The notes below the pieces were generated by a model. It saw nothing but the letters and a program-made list of their open reading frames with translations. It was not told the DNA's origin and made no database searches. Positions 7,879-23,153 of a stretch of DNA of 64,000 nt are shown in pieces; within the stretch, counting starts at the first letter, position 1; each line of letters starts with the position of its first letter. The stretch lies in assembly GCA_964023205.1 (NCBI GenBank), contig OZ026833.1, forward strand, positions 39,525,137-39,589,136, in the 5' to 3' direction. The DNA is from Lutraria lutraria (Eukaryota > Mollusca > Bivalvia > Venerida > Mactridae). The translations under genes were made by a program, and so were the position numbers.

Positions 7879-8343
7879 ATGCCTCATTTCATTCTGAGAA
7901 CTCAAACGCTCAAGATGGAGGCTTTATTCAATGAACTCAAAACAGCAAAACAACTGACTGAAAAACAGAGCAGGGTATGGCGTTCAATCAGTCGCTTAGC
8001 GGCTAGCATTGTTAGAAAAAGGGAACGTGATCTTCAATTCATTGGTGAGACTTTGAATACCATTGAAACCAATCGATTTCATCATAGAGAAGAATTATCT
8101 CAATTTCGAGATCAAGTCAGAGAAAGGCAGCGAGATGCTCGGGAACGAACGACGAATAGACAACGGGAACAACAACAAGAAGAAGAGCATTGGCGTATCA
8201 TCACTACCGCTCAAGTTGAGTACACGGAACAACCACCAGTACCAGAACAGGAATGGTCCTGTGGGGATCTAACATGTAGGCTCTGCTATCCCCCACCAGA
8301 CTGCAAATGTGAACTATGTACCCAACCAGATCAGTCAGCATAG
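7879..8343 (+). CDS. Terminal coiled-coil/Cys-rich protein (154 aa)
   Basis: Start placed at ATG 7879 (MPHFILRTQTLKMEALF) because similarity to E2 begins there; the frame is open to a GTG at 7774 but the upstream part differs between copies. Middle: long Arg/Glu/Gln-rich helix (RERQRDARERTTNRQREQ), a predicted coiled coil. C-terminus: Cys pairs (CGDLTCRLCYPPPDCKCELC) that could bind zinc. Its mRNA would end in two histone-type stem-loops 12-50 nt after the stop, located in the terminal repeat. E1 lacks four residues present in E2. Function unknown. Confidence 0.7.
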   Translation: MPHFILRTQTLKMEALFNELKTAKQLTEKQSRVWRSISRLAASIVRKRERDLQFIGETLNTIETNRFHHREELSQFRDQVRERQRDARERTTNRQREQQQEEEHWRIITTAQVEYTEQPPVPEQEWSCGDLTCRLCYPPPDCKCELCTQPDQSA

Positions 8344-8350
8344 ACAACTA

Positions 8351-8608
8351 TCAACGGTTCTTTTCAGGACCACCAACGGCCCTTTTCAGGGCCACCATGT
8401 CTTTTCGAAAGAAAATTCTCTCATTGTCTCAGTCTATACACACACAAAACAATGGTCCCAGAAGTTTCCGAAAATTCAATTCATACTATTTTGGGGTACA
8501 ACATTGATTTCCAATTTGTCCTAATTTGTCACAATTTTGTTTACTTTGGGGACCCACTCCCTCTATATTCTATATGACCCGGGTCCCAGGGTACCGCCAT
8601 ACACTACT
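8351..8608 (+). repeat. E1 terminal inverted repeat (right copy)
   Basis: Matches the 258-bp E2 repeats in the inner part (stem-loops, downstream element, GTTTTGTGTGTG and CCAAAATAGTATG blocks). It lacks a 15-base AT block and differs in the outer ~60 bp. The left partner is outside the window. Confidence 0.8.
8356..8415 (+). terminator. Tandem histone-type 3' stem-loops plus downstream element (E1 terminal gene)
   Basis: Stem-loop 1 at 8356-8371 (GGTTCT-TTTC-AGGACC, one G-U pair) and stem-loop 2 at 8378-8393 (GGCCCT-TTTC-AGGGCC), 22 nt apart, each with a CAAC 5' flank and ACCA(C) 3' flank, then GAAAGAAAA at 8407-8415. This matches the consensus of metazoan replication-dependent histone mRNA 3' ends (6-bp stem, UYUN loop, purine-rich HDE bound by U7 snRNA). 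No AATAAA is close to the gene end. Confidence 0.8.
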
Positions 8609-8650
8609 CATATGGTTTCGTGCTTACTGAGGTCTAATACGTCAGAACAA

Positions 8651-8901
8651 TGATTTTGGTTTATATCGAGTTTTACGCACCTTTTCAACGGCCAGAGTCA
8701 TATGAGGCGGACAGTTCACATAAACATCGTTCCTAGAAAGAACCAGTAATAGACTCCCATCCTCCATAAGCATCTGCCTACTTTCTCACATACAGAGGCA
8801 TGGTCGGTAGCGGGGCTCGAACCTACGACCCTCTATCAGTGAGAGGTTACAGTGATTTCAAGTCAGCTACCTTAACCACTCGACCACGGAGGCGGGTCAC
8901 T
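8651..8901 (-). mobile_element. tRNA-derived SINE, family A
   Basis: On the minus strand the 5' end reads like a tRNA with A box (TGGTCGAGTGGTTAAGG) and B box (GGTTCGAGCC), followed by a ~170-bp body also found at 22301-22503. A 9-bp direct repeat TCAGAACAA flanks it (8642-8650 and 8902-8910), the expected LINE-mediated target duplication. It lies between the E1 end and FMO exon 3. Confidence 0.85.
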
Positions 8902-9084
8902 TCAGAACAAACTTATTTGCATAAGACATTGTAACTACCTATATATTTTCCCTTCCATTATGTTTGCATTTTAACAGAATTTTTTATGAAAATGTGAAAT
9001 CATGAAATGTGTAAACCATACTTTTTCGGTCTAACAACATCGGGTTATGTACATCATTTATTCTACTATTTCTTCTTTTCTCAG

Positions 9085-10508
9085 GTCGATGGAAGAATAA
9101 AGTGAACCTAGAGAAATATATCAAACCACATTACCTGGTGAGGTATGTTCAATACAATGATAACAACAACGATTTTAGTGTGACAGTAACAAATCTCGTC
9201 ACGAACGAGACAAGAATTGAAACATTTACCCACGCGATTGTTGCTACTGGCATCTTCAACGTTCCAATTGTGCCTTCGTTTCCCGGAATTGATACATTTC
9301 AGGGTAGGATTATATATGCTCATAGTTTGAATGGCTCTACGCATGTAAAAGGTCAAAGGTTACTTATAGTCGGGGCCCCTTATTCCGTCGAGGACCTTGC
9401 TGCCAAATGTTTGATGAATGGAGCAAAATCGGTCATCTGTACATGCAGGACGAAACAATCGACTTTCCGATTGGCAAATGGAATTGAACAACGGCCATAC
9501 CTTCAAGAGTTTGAAGGGAATATTGCTTACTTTAAAGACAGAACCATGGCAGAAATAGACTGTTTAGTTATTGGAGCCGGCTATCTATACACCTATAGGT
9601 TTATGGAAGACCGCCTCCGTTTAAAGTCCTCGCCCTCATTTTATGCTGAGAATCTTTACAAAGGTTCTGTGTGGATGGGTGGTGGCAACAATAAGTTGTT
9701 TTACTTGGGGACCCAGGACCGATTGTACAGTCTTACATTGTTTGATGTTCAGGGAGCCTGGGTATGCAAGTAAGTATAATTTCAAACATGTTCTGGCGCT
9801 CTGCGAGTCTTTTTAAAACCCTTTTTGCGCTTCTATGGTTTGTCTCTTTGACAATTGAATGCTTCAATGCGATAATCAACCATATGTAGACATTTTATTT
9901 AATATCTTATTTGAACTTTGTCTTAATATTGTAAGTATCGTGGTTCGAGTTAAAAATAAACTTGTTAGTAGCGCTTCTTCGAAATCAAACTCATGTCTTT
10001 TTTTTGCATATTTATTTAGCAAGAATTACAAACGTGTATCAATACTCAATTTAATATGGTTGCAAATGCCAAGGGTTTGATACAGAGCGCTCTGTGATTA
10101 ATTTCAATCGCAGATGAGAGATTAGCTGCTATGGAACTTATTGCTAATTTAATAACAGTAACATGTATATAATATAGGTACATATTAGGAAATCTCACAG
10201 ACGAGCCAAAGTCAACATTTGAAATGCGACGGAGCGTCAAAGAATGGGTGCGAATGTCATCGAGAGCGATAAGTCTCCATGACTATGTCAACTTCCTGAA
10301 AGACTTTATTTCAGACCTGAGTAAGGATTTTGGTTTTCCAATGTATGCTACGACAGCGGAAATAACTAAACACTCATGGTCAAGGTTTCGTTCGGAGAAT
10401 AGCAGTATGTACAGAGGACGAAAGCGAATTTCTAGCTTTCCAGTGGAAGCCGTTTCCCGTAAGCCGCTAGTTCGTTTTCATAGCATACACAAAGACAGGT
10501 TTCATTGA
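9085..10508 (+). CDS. Flavin-containing monooxygenase-like gene, exons 3-4 only (FMO copy 1)
   Basis: Exon 3 is 9085-9769 (acceptor TTTTCTCAG, donor GTAAGT) and exon 4 is 10178-10508 (acceptor TATAG, stop TGA); phases agree with the complete copy at 19475-23153. The first two exons, with the FAD-binding motif, are not between E1 and exon 3, so they lie beyond E1 or are lost. Two key motifs are altered relative to the complete gene: the FMO fingerprint reads FQGRIIYAHSL (His replaced by Tyr) and the NADPH Rossmann motif reads GAPYSVE instead of GAGYSAE. The frames are otherwise open. Possibly a decaying or repurposed copy. AATAAA at 10700. Confidence 0.75.
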
Positions 10509-10734
10509 ACAACTATAGTTTACTGTTTATTCACATCGAGTTCTATTAGATTACAATCGCTTGTCTTACTATGTAGACCATCCACGCTTTAACAACGTTA
10601 TACATGTATATCATTAAATTGCTGACTGCCCTGGAGGAGAGTGAAAAGTGATTGGTTTGTAGTTCTACAACTTTATGTATCAAAGTAGGTTGTATAACAA
10701 ATAAAGAAAAACGTTCATACGTAATCGAGAAATT

Positions 10735-11000
10735 TGTTTATGTTTATTTGGGTTTAAAGTAATTTTTCAACCATTTTTCAGTTATGTACGGCGGTCGACT
10801 TACCTAACAAGTTTTGGACTGTTTTCTAAACAGAACTAACTTACCTTTCCACAAGCAACCGGCAACTTCTCCATATGTGGAGGGAAATTGACATTGTCAA
10901 ATATATTCATGAATTGGTATGACCAGCCGCGATCGGGAATCGAATCCGGATTGCTGGATTACAAAATTAATACAGTGTACTTACCACTAGACCACAACCG
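10735..11000 (-). mobile_element. tRNA-derived SINE, family B
   Basis: The minus strand begins with a tRNA-like head (A box TGGTCTAGTGGTAAGT, B box GATTCGATTCCCG) and a body with the motif CTCCACATATGGAG on that strand. It is flanked by the perfect 12-bp duplication AATCGAGAAATT (10723-10734, 11001-11012). A diverged relative is at about 62825-63055. Confidence 0.85.
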
Positions 11001-11012
11001 AATCGAGAAATT

Positions 11013-13540
11013 AATTAAATATATTTTCTAAACTTAAATTAATTCAACCAAATAGTATAAGTTTTTATATTTCAGTCACTCCGAAATACATATATACATG
11101 GTAGATAATAATACCGAACATATATAAACTCTGTAGCAGTGATTTCCCTTTTTCGGGATACTAATGTAGCACGAACTTGGTCTTTACTAATCATTGTTTC
11201 GTTATGCAGAAATATATACCTTAAAGTCCCATAAGCATGTAAATGTATCGGTCTTAATGGTTTCTATTTGTCCTATAACAGAGGAATTCCGGGGCGTTTT
11301 CCTCCCGTGCATACATTATAGCAAGAAAAAATGTTTCCGAAACCATTATCGTTATTTTCAATATAATTGAAAAAACAACTGTTTACAGAACAGCTGTGTT
11401 TTCCCGCAGTCATATTATGCACACTTCAAGTGACGTCACGCGCTCTATATATTTCAAGTTTACAAAAGCGAAATTCACAGTGACATTAGTGTTTTTAGAA
11501 GAAAAGGGGCTTGTTTCGTCGGTAATGATTATCTTGGGATAATATCAGCAACTGTTTGTTTTTGCATATATTTTATAGCAAAAGGCTAATGGGACTTTAA
11601 CTATTATATATAGTAAGCAATTTGTTGCTTAAAATCACGACAATCCTGATTTCTTATCATTAAGTAGATCCTCCGAGTGTTTGTAACACCATGTTAAAAG
11701 TAAATACCTGAAACTGTATACCATCTGATTTAAATTTATGTTTACACTCTGCTAGATGAAACGAAATTATCTCCAAACATCAAACTTCTTTGTGTTTGCT
11801 TACTAGATATATCGTTGTCATCTTTTATATGATTATTCTCGGAACTCGTTCACTGGAAAATAAAAGTGTTTTCCATAAGTTAATTGTCATTAAAAATCTC
11901 TACGGTAATTCTATATCTGTCATCATGCATTTTAGTTAGTATGACAGTAAGGATGGTACTTAATCATGAAGAGGATAAGATAATAATTGCGTAAATACAC
12001 CTATATTAGGAATACCACAGCTTCCAAATATTGGATACTGTGATAAAAAACTACACTGAACGACAGTTGCAGCTTCAATCAGAAGGTAAGTTAGACCATC
12101 CGGCAGACACAAACGACAGTGATAAGTTATTACAACTTGCTGCCGTACGAAAATGTTTTAAAAAGTTAGGTGCACTGTTGCTGATATGGTCCTCCTTGGT
12201 AGACCATCGGGACTGCGATTTTACGACAGTGTGCCGTTTTGTAAAGTTTGACCATTTTTCGAGTGAAAAATCTTCAATAGCGAGTTTAAAATATCTTTAA
12301 ATGTAGTAAAAGTGTACATTTTCTGTTAGCGTGTTGAGTTGCCCATACGTTGCACTATATATGAGTTAAATATTTTGTACTGTAATAACATGGACGTTTA
12401 TAACGCGCGTTGAATAATTCGAATTGTCGAAGTTCTTTCCCTTATATATATAATATGGGTTCGTGACAAACCCCTTTGTACCGAACAGCTTCCATTAATC
12501 TTCCACCTACGAACAAAGTTCCAATTTTTCAATTCAATGGCATAAATACAAAATCAAATAGTACGTGCATATAAGTCAAAATCAGATAGCTATGCAATAT
12601 TGTAAACGAGCAATACAAAACAGTTCTCTCCCTCGGATTACTACTACATGTATATTTATTACCAGTAAACATATTTCAAGGAAGGATGACGTTGTAAACG
12701 TATAGAAGTCATAATTGAATTCATGGACGATGCAATGATAATTGTGAGTCAGCCAGATATCCAAAAAAGTGGATCTTCGGGAAATTATAATTTGATGCTT
12801 ATAGCGTGTAACTTTTTCTTCGAGCATGTATTCATTTATATAAGATATTACATTCGGCATAAGTTGAGTATACAAAGGGGCAGGTAATGTAGACTATATA
12901 ATATCATGCTAATTGCTGAACTACTTTTGGTGATCAGACGGGAAACATAAACCAAAGTACTGAAAGCACATGGAACGGGAAGAACTTCAACAACTGCAAA
13001 GCGTTAGTAGTACTTTATCTGCATAAAATTCATGCGCAAACTATCGTTCGGTTTCCAAAACTCAGCACAATACCTCATCCTACAATGAAATTCAACTTCT
13101 GACTGCTTTGTAGTTCCGAACAACTGCAGAACCTTCTGAGCTTTGATTTTTCTTTGTGAAAGTGTCTTTGTACTGTCTAATTCCTACCACGACCATGTGA
13201 TTCGGTTGAATAAAGCTTAAAGAGACAAAAAGATATCCCATGAAACATCAATGCAAACCCTTCTACAGACGTACAATAAACCCTGAAAGTATTATTCCTT
13301 CCGTCTTGTCGTCTTCTGGTCTTTATTAGTATACGCCAAGGCACCTAAAATATGTGTCATCATCAGTCTGTCTTTGATTTTGTGAGGGTGGTTTCAATCA
13401 ACATACATTCATGAGGTAAACATATTTATATATATACAGTGTTTTTAACTAAGTACTGTCCTTGGATGATGAAAAGGTTTATTTACTATAAGACATTAAG
13501 TTAGGTTCTAATCTAAAGTACTTTAGTACTAAAGTATTTA
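11013..13540. other. Intergenic, no gene recognised
   Basis: AT-rich sequence with scattered short ORFs that I cannot support. A CRE palindrome TGACGTCA at 11431-11438 followed by CTATATAT at 11443 looks like a core promoter, but no recognised exon follows. An open stretch at 12031-12092 ending before a GTAAGT could be an exon of an unknown gene. Confidence 0.4.
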
Positions 13541-13995
13541 TTATACCCCCACTATAAAATGCATGCAGTGGGTCTATGTAAAAGTCGCTTCGTCTGTTCC
13601 GAAACTTGTCAGGGCTGTAGCTGTGTCATCCATTGGAGATTTTGAAATATCTTTCAAGAAATGTTAACCATCTTTAGACGATGTCTAACCCCATTTGCTA
13701 TAGCATAGCTCCAATGTCAAGGTCACACTTAGAGTTCTAAGCTCATAATGTTGGTCTTTTTTGGCATGTCCGCTCTGTAACTTTGTCATTCTTTGGAGGA
13801 TGTTGAAAGAAAAGTGCTAAAAACCTTAACCATCATTAGGTGATATGTCGCGTGCAACAAATTGTAACTCAAAGATTAAGGTCACACTTTGAGGTTAATA
13901 GTCAAAAATATTTTTGTGTCTCCGCTCAGTAACTTCGTCGTACATGGATAGATTTCGGAAATACTTGCCAGAAATGTTCACCAACATGTGACGGT
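13541..13995. repeat. Partial TACCCCC-type dispersed repeat
   Basis: Begins TTATACCCCCACTATAAAATGCATGCAGTGGG and contains repeated CTGTAACTTTGTCATTC and CAAGGTCACACTT modules about 170-180 bp apart. The end motif resembles that of the element at 35086-36612. It abuts the decayed Polinton fragment. Confidence 0.5.
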
Positions 13996-13998
13996 GTA

Positions 13999-15134
13999 TC
14001 ATGACCACGGGAAAAATGACCCTAAGTAGATATTTAAGTAATAGCCAATGACATTCCTGAAACTGGTAATGAACATGTTACCCAGTCTAGCGCTGACTAC
14101 CATTACACAGACACCAAGGACGTCTTCAATCGCCTCCAGGTCATTTAAGCTGGCTGGTCTGTCAGAGGGTACGCCGGTAAACTGACATAGGGCGGCGGCC
14201 AATTGTTGTTGTTGTTTTCGATTTTTTTTCAACATAGATTTTCGTAGAAACTTTCAGGAACTTTTTGATGTTCAAGCACAAGCTGTACATTACTTTTTCC
14301 TTGTTTGTCAAGTTCATTCCATTCTTCGAGGGTACACCGCTTGAGTTTCGCCCAACTTACACCAATCGCCCTGGCCAAACAGAGCTTGTCATCATTATCG
14401 ATGGTGATGACAGATGTTTTCAATCGAAATGAATTGTTTTCTCCCTTAATTCGAGTAATCCGACGTTTTCCTGTCCCTTAAGGTAGGTCTATGGAGCCGA
14501 TGGTTATTTCGAAACTGGTCCATGGATAATCATTGGTTACTGTTGAGCACTTTTTCAATTATTTTCATGACCGTGTCAGCATTGAGCTGATCCCATGGTT
14601 GAAAGGAAACCACAATGGGGTCGTCAAGTCCTTCATGGTGGATGACCACCCTTCCTAGATTGTTCCCCGCCAAATCATCCGGGCATGGTTAAGTATATTG
14701 TCGAGCATTTGATTTAATCCGTTTCTGATGTCTTCTAAGCGCTGGTCATGATGTTGTTCGTCCACCTTAACTCGGTAAGTCCTGTCTACGGCCAATTTAA
14801 TGGTATATGTTCGCTCCGATTTCTTTCGAACGGTAAACTGGAGCCCCTTGGATGTGTCGGGCTCATGAGACGGCCCGGGTTGGGGCTCAGGTTGGGGTTC
14901 ATCCGCACCCATGACCGGGGGATTCCATTCCCCATCTTTGATACACATACGGCAAGTTTCTTCCATATCTACTACATACTGAGGCTTCTGTGGTGGATCG
15001 GGTCTATGAGAGGGTCCGGGTTGGGGTTTATCCGCATCTAGTTGTTCGTTCACAAAATCATCGTCGTAGTAAGTATTTCTTAATTGAAATACACGATGGT
15101 GGACCTTAATCGTGACTTGTAAACCCCACGTCAC
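13999..15134 (-). pseudogene. Decayed Polinton polymerase N-terminal region (third lineage)
   Basis: Three minus-strand segments in different frames, in the right order, resemble the N-terminal region of the E2 polymerase: 14655-15134 (RTYTIKLAVDRTYRVKV and linkers with PQPGPSH repeats), a segment at about 14525-14680 (GLDDPIVVSFQPWDQL-like), and 13999-14423 (VITIDNDDKLCLARAIGVSW; QFTGVPSDR). Frame breaks lie between them and nothing of the exonuclease or polymerase domains remains. A TATA-like CTTATATATT at 15168 (minus) and two inverted CCAAT boxes lie upstream. Sequence is far from E2, so it is an older or different element. Assignment rests on alignment by eye. Confidence 0.65.
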
Positions 15135-15179
15135 GGCAAAGTTGATTGATGATCCTACAAATTTCTCCCTTATATATTT

Positions 15180-17983
15180 TCCGCAATCTATATTTAGATT
15201 AACATTGGTCCTTCTCCTAGGTTATGATTGGACACATTTGTCAGACCTCTTCTGATTGGTTGAGAATGGAGTCATTTCATTCTCGGCTAAACACGTCTGA
15301 TGGTTCTTAACATGTTATGACTTGTCTTAATGCATTATGACTTGTCGTAAGGCGATTTCTATAGAACATAAGTTTTATTCATATATCTGTAGAGTTAATT
15401 TGATTTAATCTGAACAAAAGACGTATGGAAACCTACCGTCAGTACTTTGATTTTATGTATACTGTAAAAACCCTGAATTCCGTCATTTTATCTATTAAAT
15501 CATAGTGTGTCACCTTGTGGACAACTCTAGTTCTATTGCAAGTGCAGACGAACTGTGCTAGAACATCCAGATATGCTTCATCTTTTTTCCATTATCACCT
15601 AATAAATGAGGATCAAGCACCTGGCCAATTATTAAAATGATAACTGAATCCGGTTTGGTGATTCTCATTTTGACGCTGCAGATAATGTTGACAAGATAAG
15701 TCTCTTTGGTTTTCATGAACTGTGAACTGATCATTTCACCGTGGTAGGTTAACTTTTGTATGTAGCTTGGTCATTTTGTGCTACAATGTTTTCCCGAGTG
15801 CTCTTCAATGATAATCCATCATTTTAAACCATATACTCAAGATTTACTACTGTTTTCTCAATCAGAGCAGGCGCATCTGAAAAACATAAGGGTTTTCTCC
15901 TGAAGCTGACAGCTCAAAACTCCAAGTTAAGTGTGAATGCCATGCATGAGTCCTATCAATAGAGCCGCTCTATAATAACATGCATTTGGTCATCGAATTA
16001 TCACTTGCCAACTATGAAAGAACACAAGATTGGCCTTTAGATTTGTCCGCATAGAAAAATACATAACGAACAAAATCTGTTTTGATTTACTTTGGTAACA
16101 CACTTTTAGACATTTTTGTCTGATTTATTTCAGATTTACATCAAACTTTACTGATATGTGTTTGTATTTGCTGTTCTGTTGTCTTTGGTGATAGAACAAC
16201 AATTGTAATTGTATGTGACGCTTGTCAGAAAAAATAACCTAATCGTATAGTTTTTATTGTACAATTCGTTTCCACCAACTGATCATCCAACGACTGTGAC
16301 ATCCATTTAGCTCAAGTGTTTCTGAGCATGTCATAAGTGCATATCTGCTAGTCTAGACCATTTCAATCTTAGTAACATACTTTGATTCGAAACGTAGAGG
16401 TAAGACTTTTATTTTGATATATTCGAAGATAATCATAATGTTATTATACTCAAATAAAACTGACCACTACCGTGAATGTATTTATTGTCTTACCTGACGC
16501 AAATACGCTGCATGCTTGAGTTTTACTGTCCTTTTTCAGGCTTTTCATTTTGTAATGCATTCAAATTGATGGTGTTTGTAACTGTCTTTATCATGGAATA
16601 CGTTCTTTGATTATTCCATCTTGAATAAGAGTCATAACGTTATGAAATATTTCGGACTGCCAAGAATCAGTTCTTTTCTGGATTAGATTACTCTGTTTTT
16701 TTAAATATTTCTGTAGTGCAATTAATCATTAATTGTATATACCCTTTTTATACTACTGTCAAGAATATAAAGGGACCAACATCGTCACTAACCTCAATTG
16801 GTTATACGCAGCACTGTCTGGGCGTTAGGATTGACTTTTAGAACGGCTTGTCTAAATCTGCTTAATTGGATCGTGGTTCACGTGGCCTTTTTAATTATGT
16901 TCTTTAAATTAAGTATAATGACGGGCAGTTGTTTCCTTTCGTCCGTCTGTATGATTGTCATGACACGTTCGTAGAAAGTGCTGTCGCGGTTAATTTGATG
17001 TGATGACAGTTAGACAGACATGCAGTAAGACTAAGAATCACACACAACGCTTGAAGTTTATAAATGATCTTTTTGTGAAGACGTGGCGAACGAATTCAAT
17101 TAAGAGCGTAATTCCGTGACTGTTACATCTCCCCGTAAATCAGTAAACATTTTACCTCACAATACGCGTGGGCAGTTTTTGGATACATGTACTTTCTAAT
17201 ATAGGTCTAATTGTTGCACGCTCGAGCGGTGATGCATCTATTAATTGGAAAATGGCATTACTATAAGTCTATAACTGTCATGTACATAGATATATCATTA
17301 TTAATGAACCTTGTCGTTAGGTTTTAGTTTGCACGTTAACTTTTGTGAACGGCTTGTCTACATTTGCCTAACCAGAACGTGGTTCATGTTGTTCTGTTAA
17401 GTGGTACTTTAATGCCAAATGCTAGACTTGACTTTCGCCCGTCTGTATGCTTGTCATGACAACATCAACACATTCCGATTTGATTCATAATTATATAATT
17501 GTACGGTTCAACCATCCGAAAGCAACATTATGATGTTATTTAGTGGTTGTTGGCCTAGATAGGTTAAATTAATAGTTAAGTTGTGCAGTGGGAAACATGT
17601 AATTCAAGCCTTACTACGATGGAGTATGTTGTTCAACAGAGGGTCGTTCTGGATAGGTTGTACTGTATACCGGTTTTCAAAATATCATCGGAGTTGATAT
17701 CATATGATATGTTTTGTTATGACTTTGTAGTTATACTATGAATCTAATGCATAATAAAGAATAATTATGCATTTTTTATTATGTATTATGATTGCTACAA
17801 CGTCCGTTTAATCGATGGTAACCTTGTATCACGGTGCGCATGGACAAGCACTTGCAGATTGACGTTCCTTCAGTTTTTGTCTAAAATACAATACTAATAT
17901 AATACATATATCCAAATATATCCATTCTTATATCAGTCAATAGATTGCTATGAAGATAATGCGCGCTCGTTCGGGGATGTTGC
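15180..17983. other. Intergenic, with a diverged direct duplication
   Basis: No gene seen. Two similar stretches, about 16820-16990 and 17315-17465, share GGCTTGTCTA, GTGGTTCA, TCCGTCTGTATG and TTGTCATGACA in the same order, so a ~500-bp-offset duplication is likely. The rest is AT-rich with no recognised structure. Confidence 0.4.
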
Positions 17984-18084
17984 TTGAATAGATTCATTAA
18001 TTCATTAGGATATTTAGTATGCCAATATCTGATTACTGTTACTCCCCACTATAATTTTTGTATCATTATAAGGCTGGTTGGTAA

Positions 18085-18917
18085 CAAGAGGGCCAACATG
18101 GCCCTTGATCTCTCACCTGAGAACCAAGGCACTATAATTAATGACCAGATAATACAGTTTCCATCTCGTATAACCCATTTTTACGTAGATTTTGAGATGA
18201 AAACCAACAATGAAGGTATAATACTGTTAAACAAGCTAAAACGTAGCAAATTTTCTAATCCAAGGGCCAATAACTCTTGAAGTTGCGGTCCGATTCCACC
18301 CATAACTGAACTTGTCCAAGACCTTAAGGTCATACACATTCATTTTAAATATGATTAGGATCGGTATATAAATGAAGGCGATAAAGTGTAAACAAGCTAA
18401 AATATAACAAATTTTCTAAGTCAACAGCCCATAACTCTTGAAGTTCTGGTCCAATCCCGCCCATAATCAAACCTTTCCAAGATCCTTTTGGTTATACACA
18501 TTTACTGAAAATATTATTAGGATTGGTGAATAAATGAATGCCCTAGAGTGTAAACAAACTCAAATATAGCAAATTTTCAAAGTCAAGGGCCCATAACTCT
18601 TGAAGTTCTGGTCCTATTCCAATCATAATCCTTTGGTTCTACACACTAACATAAAAATTTTGATGAAAATATTATTAGGATTGGTGAATAAATGAACGCG
18701 CTAGAGTGTAAACAAGCTAAATATAGCAAATTTTGTAATTCAATGGCCCATAACTCTAGAAGTTTTTGTCCGATTTTGCCCATAATCGAACTTAGCCGAG
18801 ACATTGTGGCCATATACATTGTGAGCAAGTTTGATCGTTAAGAGCTGTGGATGCTAGAGTGTAAACAAACTAATTGTGGACGGACGACGAACATTCGTCG
18901 AATCAGGTGAGCTAATA
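18085..18917. repeat. Dispersed element with four ~160-bp internal tandem units and CTCACCTG ends
   Basis: Starts AGGGCCAACATGGCCC...CTCACCTGAG and ends CAGGTGAGCT, giving short terminal inverted repeats. Inside, the AAACAAGCTAAA...GCAAATTTTCTAA...CATAACTCTTGAAGTT unit recurs at 18229, 18390, 18552 and 18710 (spacing 158-162 bp). Non-autonomous, no coding capacity. Confidence 0.7.
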
Positions 18918-19474
18918 AAGGCTTTCATCGTAGAACAAACGTGCACATTCAAATACTGTACTTTGAAGTGACTGCATGTTTATTGCTATATAAAGAGTTA
19001 TTATTGTAAAAGCATTATTGCCATAATTGGTAAATTATGTAAAAGTGGTTTTCCTTCTTGATTATTATTTATAGTAGTGGTTTCGGATAATTATGTGTAG
19101 GAATCGCAGTCTGTCATTAACCAAAAACTATTTCTTATGCAATATACCCAAATATTAACAGATCAATATATCCAGCTTTGGAGATCTAAATGAGCACTAA
19201 GTTCAAAACTTAATTATTATTCTTCATTCAAACAAAATTATCAGGTTGAATATGCTACTGCTTTGGAGGTTCATAAGTTTAGAATGTGTCTTGCAAATTT
19301 CAGACGCTCCGTTCACCCTGTTATATGTTATAAGAACTGACCTGGATTTTCTGTTATGTATTAAATTTGCTGTGGCTCTTATTCTAGCATTATTCTGATA
19401 AAATGGCCATAATGGCAAGTCTTTGTCTTTTCATTTATTAGTGCTCTGGGACGGAATTTACTCAATAGACCATA

Positions 19475-23153
<3,679 letters not shown>

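Larger units (their letters stand above)
1..8608 (+). mobile_element. Polinton/Maverick copy 1 (E1), 5' part outside window
   Basis: The right-hand 8.6 kb of a Polinton, collinear with and closely similar to the E2 copy at 44479-61646 but in opposite orientation. Gene order on the plus strand is packaging ATPase (cut), Ser/Lys-rich protein, small basic protein, Pro/Ala protein, integrase, membrane protein, penton-like protein, basic protein, major capsid, unknown, protease, coiled-coil protein. The end at 8608 is placed by matching the E2 terminus (reverse-complement AGTAGT start, shared GGTACCCTGGGAC block). The next six bases, CATATG, would be the target duplication, but the other end is not in view. 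The outermost ~60 bp differ from E2, so E1 is a related subfamily and not a duplicate of E2. Confidence 0.95.

Noticed and set aside
8356..8393. Interpreting the stem-loops as DNA cruciforms or integrase-binding sites of the ends
   Set aside because: They also occur internally (59164, 59969) directly after stop codons and in the sense orientation of each gene, with histone-specific loop, flanks and downstream purines; a DNA role cannot be fully excluded.
8820..8896. tRNA gene on the minus strand
   Set aside because: A and B boxes are present but the cloverleaf is incomplete and the sequence continues into a SINE body flanked by a 9-bp target duplication.
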